18,168 nt of DNA from JOPF133 sp052144935 (GCA_052144935.1 JBKQPR010000243.1:1-18168), one strand, 5' to 3'; positions 1 to 7,777 are shown, numbered from the stretch's first letter. A program made the numbers and translations. The notes: generated from the sequence alone by a model not told the origin.

Positions 1-971
1 GAGGCGACCTGGGTTTTCGGCTGAGGCGCGAGATGGCGGGGCTCGGAGCGAGCCGCATGAAATTCCCGTTGCAAATCGGTCAAAGCGATATCGAGGTACA
101 ACATGGTCATCTCGGGCGAGGCGTGACCGAGTAACTTCATGACGGAAAGAAACTCTACCCCGGAACGAAGCATCTCGCTGGCATAGGTGTGACGGAGTTG
201 GTGCGGAACGATGCGTTTCGCAATGCCTGCCTCAGCACACACCGCGTGCAGGTATCGACGGAGTTGGCGAATCAAGGCTTCCCGGGTGCTGGGACGAGCC
301 AGCAGCCTGCCGTCGGCGGGCAAGGGATCGAAGGAGCGGAAGAAGCGAAGACGTTGGACCAGTCCGCATACGAAAGAGTCGACGGGGACCATCCGTTCCG
401 TCTTCAACTTTCCGAGAGGCACCTGAATGGCCCATTGATCGGGGTCGGAGGCGTGGAGGCAATCGAGGGAAAGGTCGGCCGCTTCGCCGATGCGCATACC
501 GGTGTGGCGAAGCAACAAGAAGAGATTGGCGCCCAGATCGTTGCGGCGCAGCAGCTCTTGCTGGAGCCGTTGATCCTGCTCCATGGTGAGCGCGCGCGGC
601 AAACGTCTAGGAGCGCGGGGAACGTCTTGGCGACGGAGTAGTTGGGCGAGTTCGGGGAGCTGTGCGCTCGAAGCCAGTTCCGCCAGAATGCCGCGTAAGA
701 AAATGAGCCGGGTGATGTAAGTGACCGGCGCCAGAGGAGGGAACTGCGAACGCATCCTGGTCATCCAACCCAGGATGTGTGGGTCGCGACGCAACTGATC
801 GAGAGAGACAACCTGGGGATGGTCGGCGCCGAGATACAGGAGGAGGTTGCGGGCCGTGGCACGGTATTGACGCACCGAGCCGGGAGCCAAGGCGGCGCCC
901 AGGGAATCGATGGCGCTTGCGAACCGATCGGCCAAGGGATGCTGGAGGGGAGCCTGGCGGGAAAGGTTCAC
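1..971 (-). CDS. Tyrosine recombinase/integrase, 3' end cut by window edge
   Basis: Open from a GTG start at 971 to the left edge, 323 residues visible, no stop in frame. It would catalyse DNA strand exchange through a 3'-phosphotyrosine. The N-terminal part (about residues 30-110) looks like a SAM-like core-binding domain. The catalytic set is complete: Arg160 in HTGMRIGE, a Lys near 188-190 in GKLKTE, His257 and Arg260 in HQLRH, His283 in LGHAS and Tyr292 in MLYLD. The GTG overlaps the TGA of the upstream recombinase (GTGA), so the two are probably translationally coupled, and this overlap decides the start. Tandem overlapping tyrosine recombinases are typical of recombinase-in-trio (RIT) elements; a third member could lie beyond the left edge. 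Family assignment is firm, the RIT label is inference. Confidence 0.92.
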   Translation of the reverse strand, partial: MNLSRQAPLQHPLADRFASAIDSLGAALAPGSVRQYRATARNLLLYLGADHPQVVSLDQLRRDPHILGWMTRMRSQFPPLAPVTYITRLIFLRGILAELASSAQLPELAQLLRRQDVPRAPRRLPRALTMEQDQRLQQELLRRNDLGANLFLLLRHTGMRIGEAADLSLDCLHASDPDQWAIQVPLGKLKTERMVPVDSFVCGLVQRLRFFRSFDPLPADGRLLARPSTREALIRQLRRYLHAVCAEAGIAKRIVPHQLRHTYASEMLRSGVEFLSVMKLLGHASPEMTMLYLDIALTDLQREFHAARSEPRHLAPQPKTQVA

Positions 972-1729
972 GACGGGATCACCGGAATCGGCCGTATGTG
1001 CTGGGCGACGGCGCGGGCATACTGCTGGTAGACCTCGAGTGGAGTAACGTGCACGTAAATGAGCGTGGTTTGAATGTGGGCGTGGCCCATGAGCCGCATG
1101 AGGGCCGGCAGGCTGACGCCGCCGCGCAGCATATCGGAGGCGAAAGTGTGGCGGAAACGGTGCGGGTTGGCGAGTTTCACGCCGGTGGTGTGGCGATGGT
1201 AGCGGAACAGAGAGCGTAGGCCCGCCGGTGTCATACGAGTTCCTCGTGCAGGGCCTTTGAGAGAGACGAACAAGGCGGCCGTGCGTGCATCGGGGCGCTC
1301 CAACCGCAGATAGTGATCCAGCAGTTGGACGGCTTCGGGAGCCAGGGGCAGCATGCGCGGCTTGTCGCCCTTGCCTGGCACGCGGATCTCTGCTTCCGGC
1401 ACTCGCAGATCGTCGCGGTTCAGATCCCTCACTTCTTGCGATCGCAGACCCTGCAGGAGCATCAAGCCGACGATGGCCAAATCGCGTGAGGTACGGAAGC
1501 TGGACCAGAAACGCGCCACATCGTCTACGGACAATGGCACGATGGTCCGTTTGGGCTCTCTCACCCGCAATCGGCTCACTGCGGGCATGGGCCTGCCAAG
1601 GCCCATGGGCGCACGCCGCCAGTAGTTTAGTTGAAACTCGGGAGCAATCTGACGGGGAGCACGCCGAACGCTGAGATCCGGATGATCCCGATCCACCAGC
1701 GCGCGCAGTTCGTCAGTCGAGCACACCAA
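968..1729 (-). CDS. Tyrosine recombinase with lost N-terminus, fused to IS3 orfB start
   Basis: The ORF reads 253 residues. From about residue 38 onward it is a recombinase catalytic domain: Arg96 in LLQGLRSQEV, Lys120 in PGKGDK, His190 and Arg193 in HRFRHTFA, His216 in LMGHAH and Tyr225 in TTLIYVHV. All catalytic residues are present. The first 23 or so residues (TDELRALVDRDHPDLSVRR) instead match the start of an IS3-family OrfB, so the recombinase's own DNA-binding N-terminus has been replaced by an IS fragment. It is therefore probably a non-functional or altered protein, although the frame is open. Its TGA overlaps the GTG of the next recombinase. Whether it is expressed, and from which start (a GTG inside the IS part), cannot be told from the sequence. 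Confidence 0.8.
   Translation of the reverse strand: MVCSTDELRALVDRDHPDLSVRRAPRQIAPEFQLNYWRRAPMGLGRPMPAVSRLRVREPKRTIVPLSVDDVARFWSSFRTSRDLAIVGLMLLQGLRSQEVRDLNRDDLRVPEAEIRVPGKGDKPRMLPLAPEAVQLLDHYLRLERPDARTAALFVSLKGPARGTRMTPAGLRSLFRYHRHTTGVKLANPHRFRHTFASDMLRGGVSLPALMRLMGHAHIQTTLIYVHVTPLEVYQQYARAVAQHIRPIPVIPS
1586..1607. repeat. Perfect inverted repeat, 9-bp arms, 4-nt loop
   Basis: CATGGGCCT, GCCA, AGGCCCATG. It lies in the coding sequence of the truncated recombinase (residues RRAPMGLGRPM), about 60 bp from the junction with the IS3 fragment. It could be a chance product of the Met-Gly-Leu-Gly-Arg-Pro-Met codons. Confidence 0.5.
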
Positions 1730-2080
1730 CTTTTTCTTTGAGCCAGTCCAGCTCTACTTTCAGCCGGCCGATCTCTTGATAAAGCGCATCGTTGTCCGCC
1801 TCAGTGTCGGCCGCCCTACGAGTCCGGCCATCCACGAAAAGATCCGGCAGTTGCTCGATCGCCGCCTTCCGCCACTTCGCGATCTGCATAGGATGCACCT
1901 TGAACTGTGACCCCAACTGGCTCAGCGTCTTCTCGCCCCGGATCGCCTCCATCGCTACCCGCGCCTTGAATTGTGGACTGTACTGTTTTCCTCGTCGTTG
2001 TCATCTCCCTCTCCTATCAATGACCCCGCCGGAATTTTAGCTTATTGCCTAGTCTGAAATCCTGGGACCACTATACGTCA
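1660..2080 (-). mobile_element. IS3-family insertion sequence remnant
   Basis: Contains orfA (frameshifted) and the first codons of orfB; the rest of orfB and the far terminus are missing and replaced by recombinase sequence from about 1660 downward. The upstream limit is uncertain: about 75 bp of non-coding DNA lie above the orfA start, and no partner inverted repeat survives to define the end. The right limit is therefore a rough guess. Confidence 0.6.
1713..2004 (-). pseudogene. IS3-family transposase orfA, one-base frameshift near 5' end
   Basis: From the ATG at 2004, preceded by a strong GGAGAGGGAG ribosome binding site, the first codons read MTTTRK and then leave frame. Removing one base of the AAAA run (plus-strand TTTT, 1986-1989) restores QYSPQFKARVAMEAIRG, which joins in frame to the downstream ORF beginning at 1952. 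The restored protein has a helix-turn-helix (KTLSQLGSQFKVHPMQIAKW) and a C-terminal leucine-rich coiled segment (EIGRLKVELDWLKEKVG), the normal layout of IS3-group OrfA, about 95 residues. OrfA binds the IS ends and normally produces active transposase by -1 frameshifting into OrfB. OrfB here survives only as its first 20-25 codons, so the element is dead. Confidence 0.85.
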
Positions 2081-2128
2081 AGGGGCCCTGCCCTTTCGAT
2101 GCCTTCTAACGTTAGCCAAGTAAATGCG

Positions 2129-2413
2129 TCAATCTCCGTCGTCATCACCGCTGTCGGCGTCCGGGATGCCCGGAAGGCCGCCAGGATCAGAATCAGGGAT
2201 CAACGAGTCCCACCACCGCTCACCTCTTCTCGCAATCTCATCGAGAGAAGACTGTGGTTTTAGCCGACCGATGTCAAGGCAGACTCCAAGGTATATGGCC
2301 TTGACGCGTTCGCTCCTAAAGTCAGAAACATCGCTCCTCAGAACGACCGCCCTCATCATGAGGGCCTGTTCACGGGCGTTAACCTCTCCGATCTCATTCA
2401 GCCTTTGCCCCAA
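2129..2413 (-). CDS. Hypothetical protein, possibly a gene fragment
   Basis: A 94-residue ORF (TTG start; the open frame begins slightly upstream, IKSFFDRLGQRLNEIGEV). I do not recognise it. It contains a hydrophilic helical N-terminal half with VNAREQALMMRAVVLRSDVSDF, a tract KAIYLGVCLDIGRLKPQSSLDEIARRGERWW that reads like real protein, and an acidic Asp/Gly/Pro-rich tail. There is no good ribosome binding site, and upstream it runs into an AT-rich tandem repeat, so it may be the 3' part of a gene cut off there. It lies between an IS3 remnant and a recombinase remnant. Confidence 0.35.
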   Translation of the reverse strand: MGQRLNEIGEVNAREQALMMRAVVLRSDVSDFRSERVKAIYLGVCLDIGRLKPQSSLDEIARRGERWWDSLIPDSDPGGLPGIPDADSGDDDGD

Positions 2414-2414
2414 G

Positions 2415-2436
2415 CGATCAAAAAATGACTTGATCG
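2415..2436. repeat. Inverted repeat, 7-bp arms
   Basis: CGATCAA, 8-nt loop, TTGATCG. It sits immediately beside the 10-bp tandem repeat at 2441-2470. It could be a protein-binding site or a weak hairpin; no function can be assigned. Confidence 0.4.
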
Positions 2437-2440
2437 GCCC

Positions 2441-2470
2441 TTTATTTCTATTTAATTCTATTTATTTCTA
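2441..2470. repeat. AT-rich 10-bp tandem repeat, three copies
   Basis: Three consecutive units TTTATTTCTA, TTTAATTCTA, TTTATTTCTA, differing at one base. This 30-bp block is almost pure A/T in otherwise GC-rich DNA. Homology of the minus-strand recombinase remnant stops exactly where the block begins (after residues QHLAAIR), so the repeat marks a recombination or deletion junction. Confidence 0.8.
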
Positions 2471-2728
2471 TCCTGATCGCCGCGAGATGCTGCTTGACGG
2501 TCGGGGCCGACTGCCTGCCCTGCAATTGTTCGATGTAGGCGGCCACGTGCACAGGCAGCACTCTGGTGAGGCTGGCAATGCCATGAGGCCCGTGTGTTCG
2601 GGTTGCGGATGTTGAGGGGTGAAGAACTCGACGAAGCGCCAGGCGGCCCGCTCCCCTGCCCCGGCAATCAGCGCCGGAAGTCCGTCTGCGATGGTTGCGG
2701 AGGGAACGAGTGATTGAACTGCATTCAT
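2448..2728 (-). pseudogene. Tyrosine recombinase N-terminal remnant, frameshifted
   Basis: Read on the minus strand from ATG 2728, one frame gives MNAVQSLVPSATIADGLPAL and continues to ERAAWRFVEFF; a second frame then gives NIRNPNTRA; a third gives LTRVLPVHVAAYIEQLQ and APTVKQHLAAIR. In order these are the pieces of the core-binding (SAM-like) domain of a phage-type integrase, with two frame changes and about 15 codons missing between NPNTRA and the LTRVLP part. The catalytic domain is absent: recombinase similarity ends at about 2472, at the AT-rich tandem repeat. The ATG overlaps the TGA of the VapC-like fragment upstream (ATGA). It is not part of the pair at 1-1729 in its present state. 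Confidence 0.75.
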
Positions 2729-2841
2729 GCCGTATCCCAGGGGTTGAGAAGAACGACACCGAGACCGGCGAAGTCCCTCATGTTCCGCGTCACAAGTGTA
2801 AGATCGTGTTCAAGGGCCGTGGCGGTGACGTGCTCGGGCCG
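2725..2841 (-). pseudogene. VapC-like PIN-domain toxin, C-terminal fragment
   Basis: A minus-strand frame closed by TAG at 2847-2845 upstream and TGA at 2727-2725 downstream reads about 39 codons, ending TATALEHDLTLVTRNMRDFAG then LGVVLLNPWDTA. This is the conserved C-terminal block of VapC PIN ribonucleases (ATALEHxLTLVTRNxRDF, with the last acidic residue of the metal site, then a VxLLNPW end). No start codon, N-terminal active-site acid or VapB antitoxin is present, so the fragment is not functional. It was too short for routine ORF calling. Its stop overlaps the ATG of the recombinase remnant. Confidence 0.7.
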
Positions 2842-2844
2842 GAT

Positions 2845-2934
2845 CTACCGCAGCCCTTGGCTATGCTTAGAATCGGCGGCGCTGGCCACGACAGCGAACG
2901 CCGCGACCAGCAGCGCGGCGGAACGGATGGACAT
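2845..2934 (-). pseudogene. Orphan signal peptide, 5' fragment of a secreted-protein gene
   Basis: A 29-codon ORF starts at ATG 2934 behind a good GGTGGGAAG ribosome binding site. It encodes MSIRSAALLVAAFAVVASAA followed by DSKHSQGLR and a stop. The first 20 residues are a textbook Sec signal peptide: positive n-region, hydrophobic h-region, Ala-x-Ala cleavage site. The mature protein is missing; within a few codons the sequence joins the VapC fragment. I interpret it as the start of a chromosomal exported-protein gene cut by recombination, not as a functional micro-protein, but the latter cannot be excluded. Confidence 0.55.
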
Positions 2935-2984
2935 CTTCCCACCTTAGCAAAGCCGGAAGAAAAGGCTGAAACCGGCCGACGGAT

Positions 2985-3014
2985 TTGGCGGGCGGGCAAG
3001 TGCCGTGTTAGCAT
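2985..3014 (+). promoter_or_regulatory. Candidate sigma-70 promoter for tRNA-Asp
   Basis: TTGGCG at 2985-2990, 18-bp spacer, TAGCAT at 3009-3014, placing transcription start about 15 bp before the mature tRNA. Each box matches four of six consensus bases. Position supports it; sequence alone is weak. Confidence 0.35.
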
Positions 3015-3036
3015 CAGAATATCTGCGTGACATCGC

Positions 3037-3114
<78 letters not shown>

Positions 3115-3115
3115 T

Positions 3116-3597
3116 CTAACCTCCTTTCCTTTCAACAAAACTAACTTCCCGGGCGGCCTCCGTGCAACCATGTGCAACCGTCCGCAAGGCCCCAGCTTTT
3201 TTTCCGACCTCGATCACGTCCCCAAGCGCGTCGTCCCAGATCTTCGCTGCCGCGCGGCTGTCGGTGGGGATCGCGTGGCTGTAGATCGCTAGCGTGATGT
3301 TCTGGTCGGCGTGCCCAAGGCGGCGGCTGACCTCCGCGAGCGGGGCCCCGTTGCGCAATAATTCCGTGGCGTTCGTGTGCCGGAGCGAATCCAGGCTGAC
3401 GCCTTCCAGGCCAACCTTGCGCATCAATTCCTTCACGGGGCGCCCAGGCGATCCGGCGAGTAGTAGGCCCCGTTCGGCTGGCAGAATATCAAATTGTGAT
3501 CCTGGTAGTCGGCACCGAAAAGCCGCTTATCCTCGTACTGCTCGGCCCGGTGGTCGGCCAGCACGGGCAGTGCCGACTCCGGCACCACGAAATGCCG
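3116..3597 (-). pseudogene. Tyrosine integrase of tRNA-Asp element, truncated and frameshifted
   Basis: Two minus-strand segments give one phage-type integrase C-terminal half. Upstream segment (about 3597-3440): FVVPESALPVLADHRAEQYE, RLFGADYQDHNLIF, CQPNGAYYSPDRLGA, then a frame change at about 3440. Downstream segment: VKELMRKVGLEGVSLDSLRH, LGHADQNITLAIYSHA with the Tyr nucleophile, ending two bases from the tRNA CCA. The N-terminal half is absent; sequence switches to the divergent primase at about 3597. The box II motif reads D-S-L-R where the family has H-x-x-R, a loss of a catalytic His. Its position at the tRNA 3' end marks it as the integrase of the adjacent element; it should not be active. 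Confidence 0.88.
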
Positions 3598-3599
3598 TG

Positions 3600-5447
3600 G
3601 CTTCTGCAGGTGGTCCCGTTCAAGCCCACCGTGATCGTCTACACTGGCGGCGGCATTCAGCCCTACTGGTTGTTCATGGGATGTTGGGAGCTGGATTCCG
3701 ACAAAGAACGCAAGAAGGCGAAGGCGCTCTCGAAGGCTTTCCAGAAATACCTACAACACCTCGCGCTGGACCGCGGCTGGGCCATGGACGGGACTGCCGA
3801 TCTTTGCCGCCTGCTCGGGCTGCCTGGCGCGTACAACAGGAAGCAGGCTGAACCAGTACTGGTGCGCTACGAAGTAATCGGCGATGGCCACCGTTACAAT
3901 CCTTCGGACTTCGAGGACTTCCTCACCGTTGAAGCCGACCCGGAACTGAAGGCGCATGTGCAAGGTCCGGCGCCCGAGCAGCCTAGCTCGGCTAGGGCTG
4001 AATTTCTACGAGTGCGCGCTGGATGCCCGTGGATTCGCCACTGTAAAGATGATGCAGCTTCCCTTCCGGAGCCGGAATGGTATAGGCTGCTCGGCATCGT
4101 TGGCCGGTGCAAAGATGGAGAGCATCTCACCCACGAACTCAGCCGCCCTTATCCGAAGTACTCCGAGGTTGAGACCACCGAAAAATTGAAACAGGCCATG
4201 GGCGCGGGCCGGCCACCTGCGCGTTCATCGGTGGCGACCTGGGATGCGGCCGCTACTGCGCCGAATGCAACTACCGGGGCAAGATCGCGATCCCCGTGGT
4301 GCTGGGCATTCCAAAGCGTTCCAAGCGCGGCAAGGACGAAACCACTGATGGTGGCCCCCGCCGTCTTCCCGATCTGCCCAATATCCAGGCAAACGACCGC
4401 CAGTTACGCGACGTGACGCGCGACAGTCTGGCGGCATTGGCATTCAACTATCCGCCCTCCATCTTCGTCCGGGCTGGCAGGCCGGTGTGCATTCACAAGG
4501 GGGAGAACGGCCGTCACTGCCCACCGCCGGTGGACATGGTGAAGGATATCCTGGCAATGCCACCCATGGAGTGGGGCTTCCCCGCGCTCCAGGGCGTCAT
4601 CGAAGCCCCGGCGTTGCGCGAGGAACGGCACCATCATCACGGTACCCGGCTACGACGAACAGAGCCGCCTGTTTTATGCGCAACAGGACGGCCTGAACAT
4701 GCCGGATATCCAGGAGCATCCGACAGCCGACCACATCAATGTAGCCGTAGATCTGGTGCTCGATGTCATCTCTGATTTTCCGTTTGTAGATGTGCCGAGC
4801 CGGACCAACGCCATGGCGGCGATGCTCACGCCCGTGGTGCGGCCTGCCATTCCCGGCCCGACGCCGTTGGCGCTGTTCGACGCCACCACGCAAGGAACCG
4901 GCAAAACGCTGTTGTCGGAGGCGGTGTCGATCATCACCAGCGGCCGCGAAGCCGCGATGTTCTCCGCGCCCAGCGATGCGGAGGAATGGAGGAAGACGTT
5001 GACCTCCGTCCTACGCGAGGGATCCGCAGTGGTGGTGATCGACAAGGTCAATTACCGGCTGGACAACGGGGATTTCTGCAAGGCGCTGACGGAAACTACC
5101 CACGGTGATCGTGTCCTCGGAAAATCGCAGACGATCAACCTACCCGTCCGCTGCGCCTGGATTGCCACCGGCAACAACATCCAGTTGGGCGGCGATATGC
5201 CCCGACGCTGTTACTGGATTCGAATGGACGCCAAGTGCTCGAAGCCGTTCCACCGCACCGGATTCAAACACAAGCGCCTGAAGGAATATGTTCTGAAACA
5301 TCGTGGTGAGCTCCTGACGGCGCTGCTCACGATGGCGCGGGCCTGGTTCGAAGCCGGGCGGCCCGAGCCGAACATCCCTCCGGTCGGCAGCTTCGAGGAC
5401 TGGTCCGTCATCGTCGGCGGAATCCTGGAGGACGCCGGCATCGAGAA
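3600..5447 (+). pseudogene. Phage/plasmid primase-helicase, 5' and 3' truncated, two frameshifts
   Basis: Three segments in two frames form one replication protein. Segment 1 (about 3600-4205): RepB-like primase part with VIVYTGGGIQPYWLF, ELDSDKER, MDGTADLCRLLGLPGAYNRK and LPEPEWYRLLGIVGRCKDGE. A frame change near 4205 leads to segment 2 (to about 4622): a Cys-rich zinc-binding stretch LGCGRYCAECNYRGK, then HCPPPVDMVKDILAM. One extra A near 4624 (GAGGAACGGC) leads to segment 3: helicase domain with Walker A GTGKT at about 4898-4912, Walker B-like VVVIDKVN and sensor segment WIATGNN. A gap of perhaps 20 codons is likely before HCPPP. The 5' end is lost at the integrase junction; the C-terminus stops at about 5447, where it runs in frame into the small terminase. 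Priming and unwinding activity is certainly lost. Confidence 0.85.
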
Positions 5448-5453
5448 GTCAAC

Positions 5454-5458
5454 AGGAG
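5454..5458 (+). promoter_or_regulatory. Ribosome binding site of small terminase gene
   Basis: AGGAG, 11 bases before ATG 5470. It fixes the start of the terminase small subunit inside a frame that is otherwise continuous with the helicase remnant. Confidence 0.5.
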
Positions 5459-5469
5459 TCAACAAAACC

Positions 5470-5988
5470 ATGAAACAGCCGCCCCCCGGATTTATGACGA
5501 TGGCGGAGTACAGCCGCCACCGCAAGGTCAACCGCTCGCATATCATGCGCCTGGCGCAACGAGGCATTCTCGTGATGCGCGGAAAACTCGTGGATGTAGC
5601 CGCCAGCGATGCTGTTCTCGACGATCGGCCCGTCGATGTCGAGCCACTGCAAGCGACACCACCGTCTCAATTTCGGCCGGCGGCCGATTCGCTTGGCGGT
5701 CAGACGGGCGCCAGTTTCGCGCAGGCGCGCACCGTCGAAATGGTTTTCCGGGCAAAGCTGCGGAAGCTGGAGTATGAGGTCCGCCAGGGAAAGGTGATCG
5801 AGGCCGAAGTGGTTCGGAAATCGATGGCCGATGCCGGCAGGGCTCTCCGCGATGGCATCCTCGGCTTGCCGGACCGGCTGGCGACAGTCCTGGCGGCGGA
5901 AAGCGACCCGAAGAAGATCCATGTGACCCTGAAGACCGAACTCTCACGCGAACTGGAGGCGCTGGCCAATGCAATCGACGCCATCTGA
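5470..5988 (+). CDS. Phage terminase small subunit (Nu1-like)
   Basis: 172 residues from ATG 5470. Residues 8-50 (FMTMAEYSRHRKVNRSHIMR, then GILVMRGKLVDVAASDAVLD) form a winged helix-turn-helix that reads a packaging site, as in lambda Nu1. Residues about 80-172 (SFAQARTVEMVFRAKLRKLE, IEAEVVRKSM, LRDGILGLPDRLATVLAAES) are the typical helical C-terminal half that oligomerises and binds the large subunit. A second ATG at 5494 could also serve. The frame is open back into the helicase remnant, showing that a deletion removed the genes between. The 3' end overlaps the start of the large terminase by 20 bases, as in a normal packaging operon. The gene looks intact, but it is stranded in a dead prophage. 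Confidence 0.85.
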   Translation: MKQPPPGFMTMAEYSRHRKVNRSHIMRLAQRGILVMRGKLVDVAASDAVLDDRPVDVEPLQATPPSQFRPAADSLGGQTGASFAQARTVEMVFRAKLRKLEYEVRQGKVIEAEVVRKSMADAGRALRDGILGLPDRLATVLAAESDPKKIHVTLKTELSRELEALANAIDAI

Positions 5989-7777
5989 TCAGCAGCAATC
6001 CTGGGAGGGGTTCGCAACGCGCTAACGACTGCTGCGGCCCGATCCCGACCTTACCATCAGCCAATGGAGCGACCAGTACCGAATCTTGTCGCGTGTCTCG
6101 GCCGGCGAGCCTGGCCGGTGGCGTACTTTGCGGACGCCTTTCCTGCGGGAGATCATGGACTGCCTCAGCCCGTCCTCGCCGTACTCGCGCGTGGTATTCA
6201 TGAAGCCGGCGCAGATCGGCGGCTCCGAGGTGCTGCTGAATATGCTGGGGTACATCATCCACTACGTGCCCGCCCCGACGATGCTGGTGGAGCCAACTGT
6301 CGAGCTCGCCAAACGGTTTTCCCGCCAAAGGATTGCTTCGCTGATTGAGAACACGTCCGTGCTGGCCGAACGGGTTTCCGACCCGCGTGAGCGCGATTCC
6401 GGCAACACGATCCTGGCGAAGGAATTTCCGGGCGGCGTGCTGGTGGTGACGGGCGCCAACAGCTCCGTGGGCCTGCGGTCCATGCCGGCGCGGTTCCTGC
6501 TGATGGACGAAGTCGATGCCTATCCGCCGTCAGCATCCACCGGCGCGGCCGGCACGGAGGAAGGCGATCCGGTCGATCTTGCGATCCGGCGCACCAGCAC
6601 CTTTGCGAACCGCCAAATCGCCATGATCTCGACCCCGACGATTGCGGAGGTGAGCCGCATCGAGCAGGCATATTTGGAGTCGGATCAGCGGAAGTACTAC
6701 GTGCCATGCCCGCACTGCGGCACGTTCCAGATTCTGCGCTGGAGCGGAGTGAAGTTGGCGGACCGTAAACCCGGCGCCGCACTGTACGAATGTGAGCGCT
6801 GCCACGGCCTCATCGCGGATCACCACAAGCCGGCAATGCTGGAACGCGGAGAGTGGCGGGCAGAGGCAGCCGGCGACGGCGGCACAGCCGGGTTTTGGCT
6901 GAACGGGTTGTACTCGCCGTCGACAACCTGGGGCCAGCTTGCGAAGGACTTTCTCCGCGCCCGCAAGTCGCCGGAGCGGATGCAGACGTTCACGAACACG
7001 GTTCTGGCCGAGACGTCCCAGCAGGCGGGCGCGACCAAGACGGAAGCTCATGAGCTGTTGGCACGGCGCGAACCATACCGTGCGGACGAGATCCTGCCAG
7101 TGGGCATCGTGCTGATTACCGCTGGGGCAGATTTGCAGGCCGACCGGATCGAGATGGAAATCGTGGGCTGGGGCCGGGACGAGGAAAGCTGGAGCCTCGC
7201 ATACGTGGTGCTGCCGGGCGATCCGGCGGAGCGGGAACTGTGGGATATGCTCGACTAGGCGCTCTCGCTGACATTCGAGCACCCGTGCAGCCGCGAGTTG
7301 AAGATCGCGGCGGCGTGTGTGGACTCGGGATTCCATCAGCCGACCGTGCAGCAGTTCTGTAACGGGCGAGCACACCGCAGCGTGTATCCGATCAAAGGCA
7401 TGGCGGGGCAGCGTCCGATTTGGCCGCGCATGCACGGGCAAAGCGCCGACCGGAGGCCGCTGTGGATGGTGGGTGTGGACGCCGCCAAGGAAGCACTTTA
7501 CGCGAGGTTGAAGATCAGGGAGCCTGGGCCGGGATTCTGCCACTTTCCGATTACCAACCGATACGATTTGTGCTACTTCGAGCAGCTCACGGCTGAGACG
7601 TGCCGGGTGCGCTATTCTAAGGGCTTCGCACATCGCGAATGGACAAAAAAGGTCGGCGCACGGAACGAAGCGTTGGACGCGCGCAACTATGCTTACGCCG
7701 CGCTGCAATCGCTGGTTGCGGGAGGCTTCCGCTTGGGTAGACAGGCACAGCAATCAGACGCCGCAGCCGGCACGTGA
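5969..7777 (+). pseudogene. Phage terminase large subunit (lambda GpA family), two nonsense codons
   Basis: From ATG 5969 one frame runs 602 residues to 7777, the usual GpA size, interrupted by TAA at 6023-6025 (after GFATR) and TAG at 7256-7258 (after LWDML-D). No frameshift is seen. Features in order: RPDPDLTISQWSDQYRILSR near the N-terminus, Walker A-like KPAQIGGSE at about residue 79, SVGLRSMPARFLLMDEVDAY with the Walker B acid, a zinc motif CPHCGTFQ then CERCHG, and the nuclease part opening with GADLQADRIEMEIVGWG and ending RNEALDARNYAYAALQ. The family packages DNA into the procapsid by ATP hydrolysis and cuts cos sites. The TAG probably replaces a CAG Gln codon by a single C-to-T change. 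Translation could restart at TTG 6086, giving a 390-residue ATPase fragment without the nuclease C-terminus; I consider the gene dead. Confidence 0.9.

Noticed and set aside
2845..2934. 29-residue ORF as a functional small secreted peptide
   Set aside because: The sequence right after the signal peptide runs into a VapC fragment, so a cut-off gene start is the simpler explanation, though not proven.
4200..4630. Programmed frameshifting in the primase-helicase
   Set aside because: Two shifts in opposite directions at non-slippery sites plus truncated ends fit decay better.
7256..7258. Amber codon in terminase as stop-codon recoding
   Set aside because: The nuclease gene at 11893 uses TAG as its normal stop, and the terminase also has a TAA, so recoding is unlikely.
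6530..7753. 407-codon open frame opposite the large terminase
   Set aside because: Shadow frame, no domain; the plus-strand terminase motifs are unmistakable.
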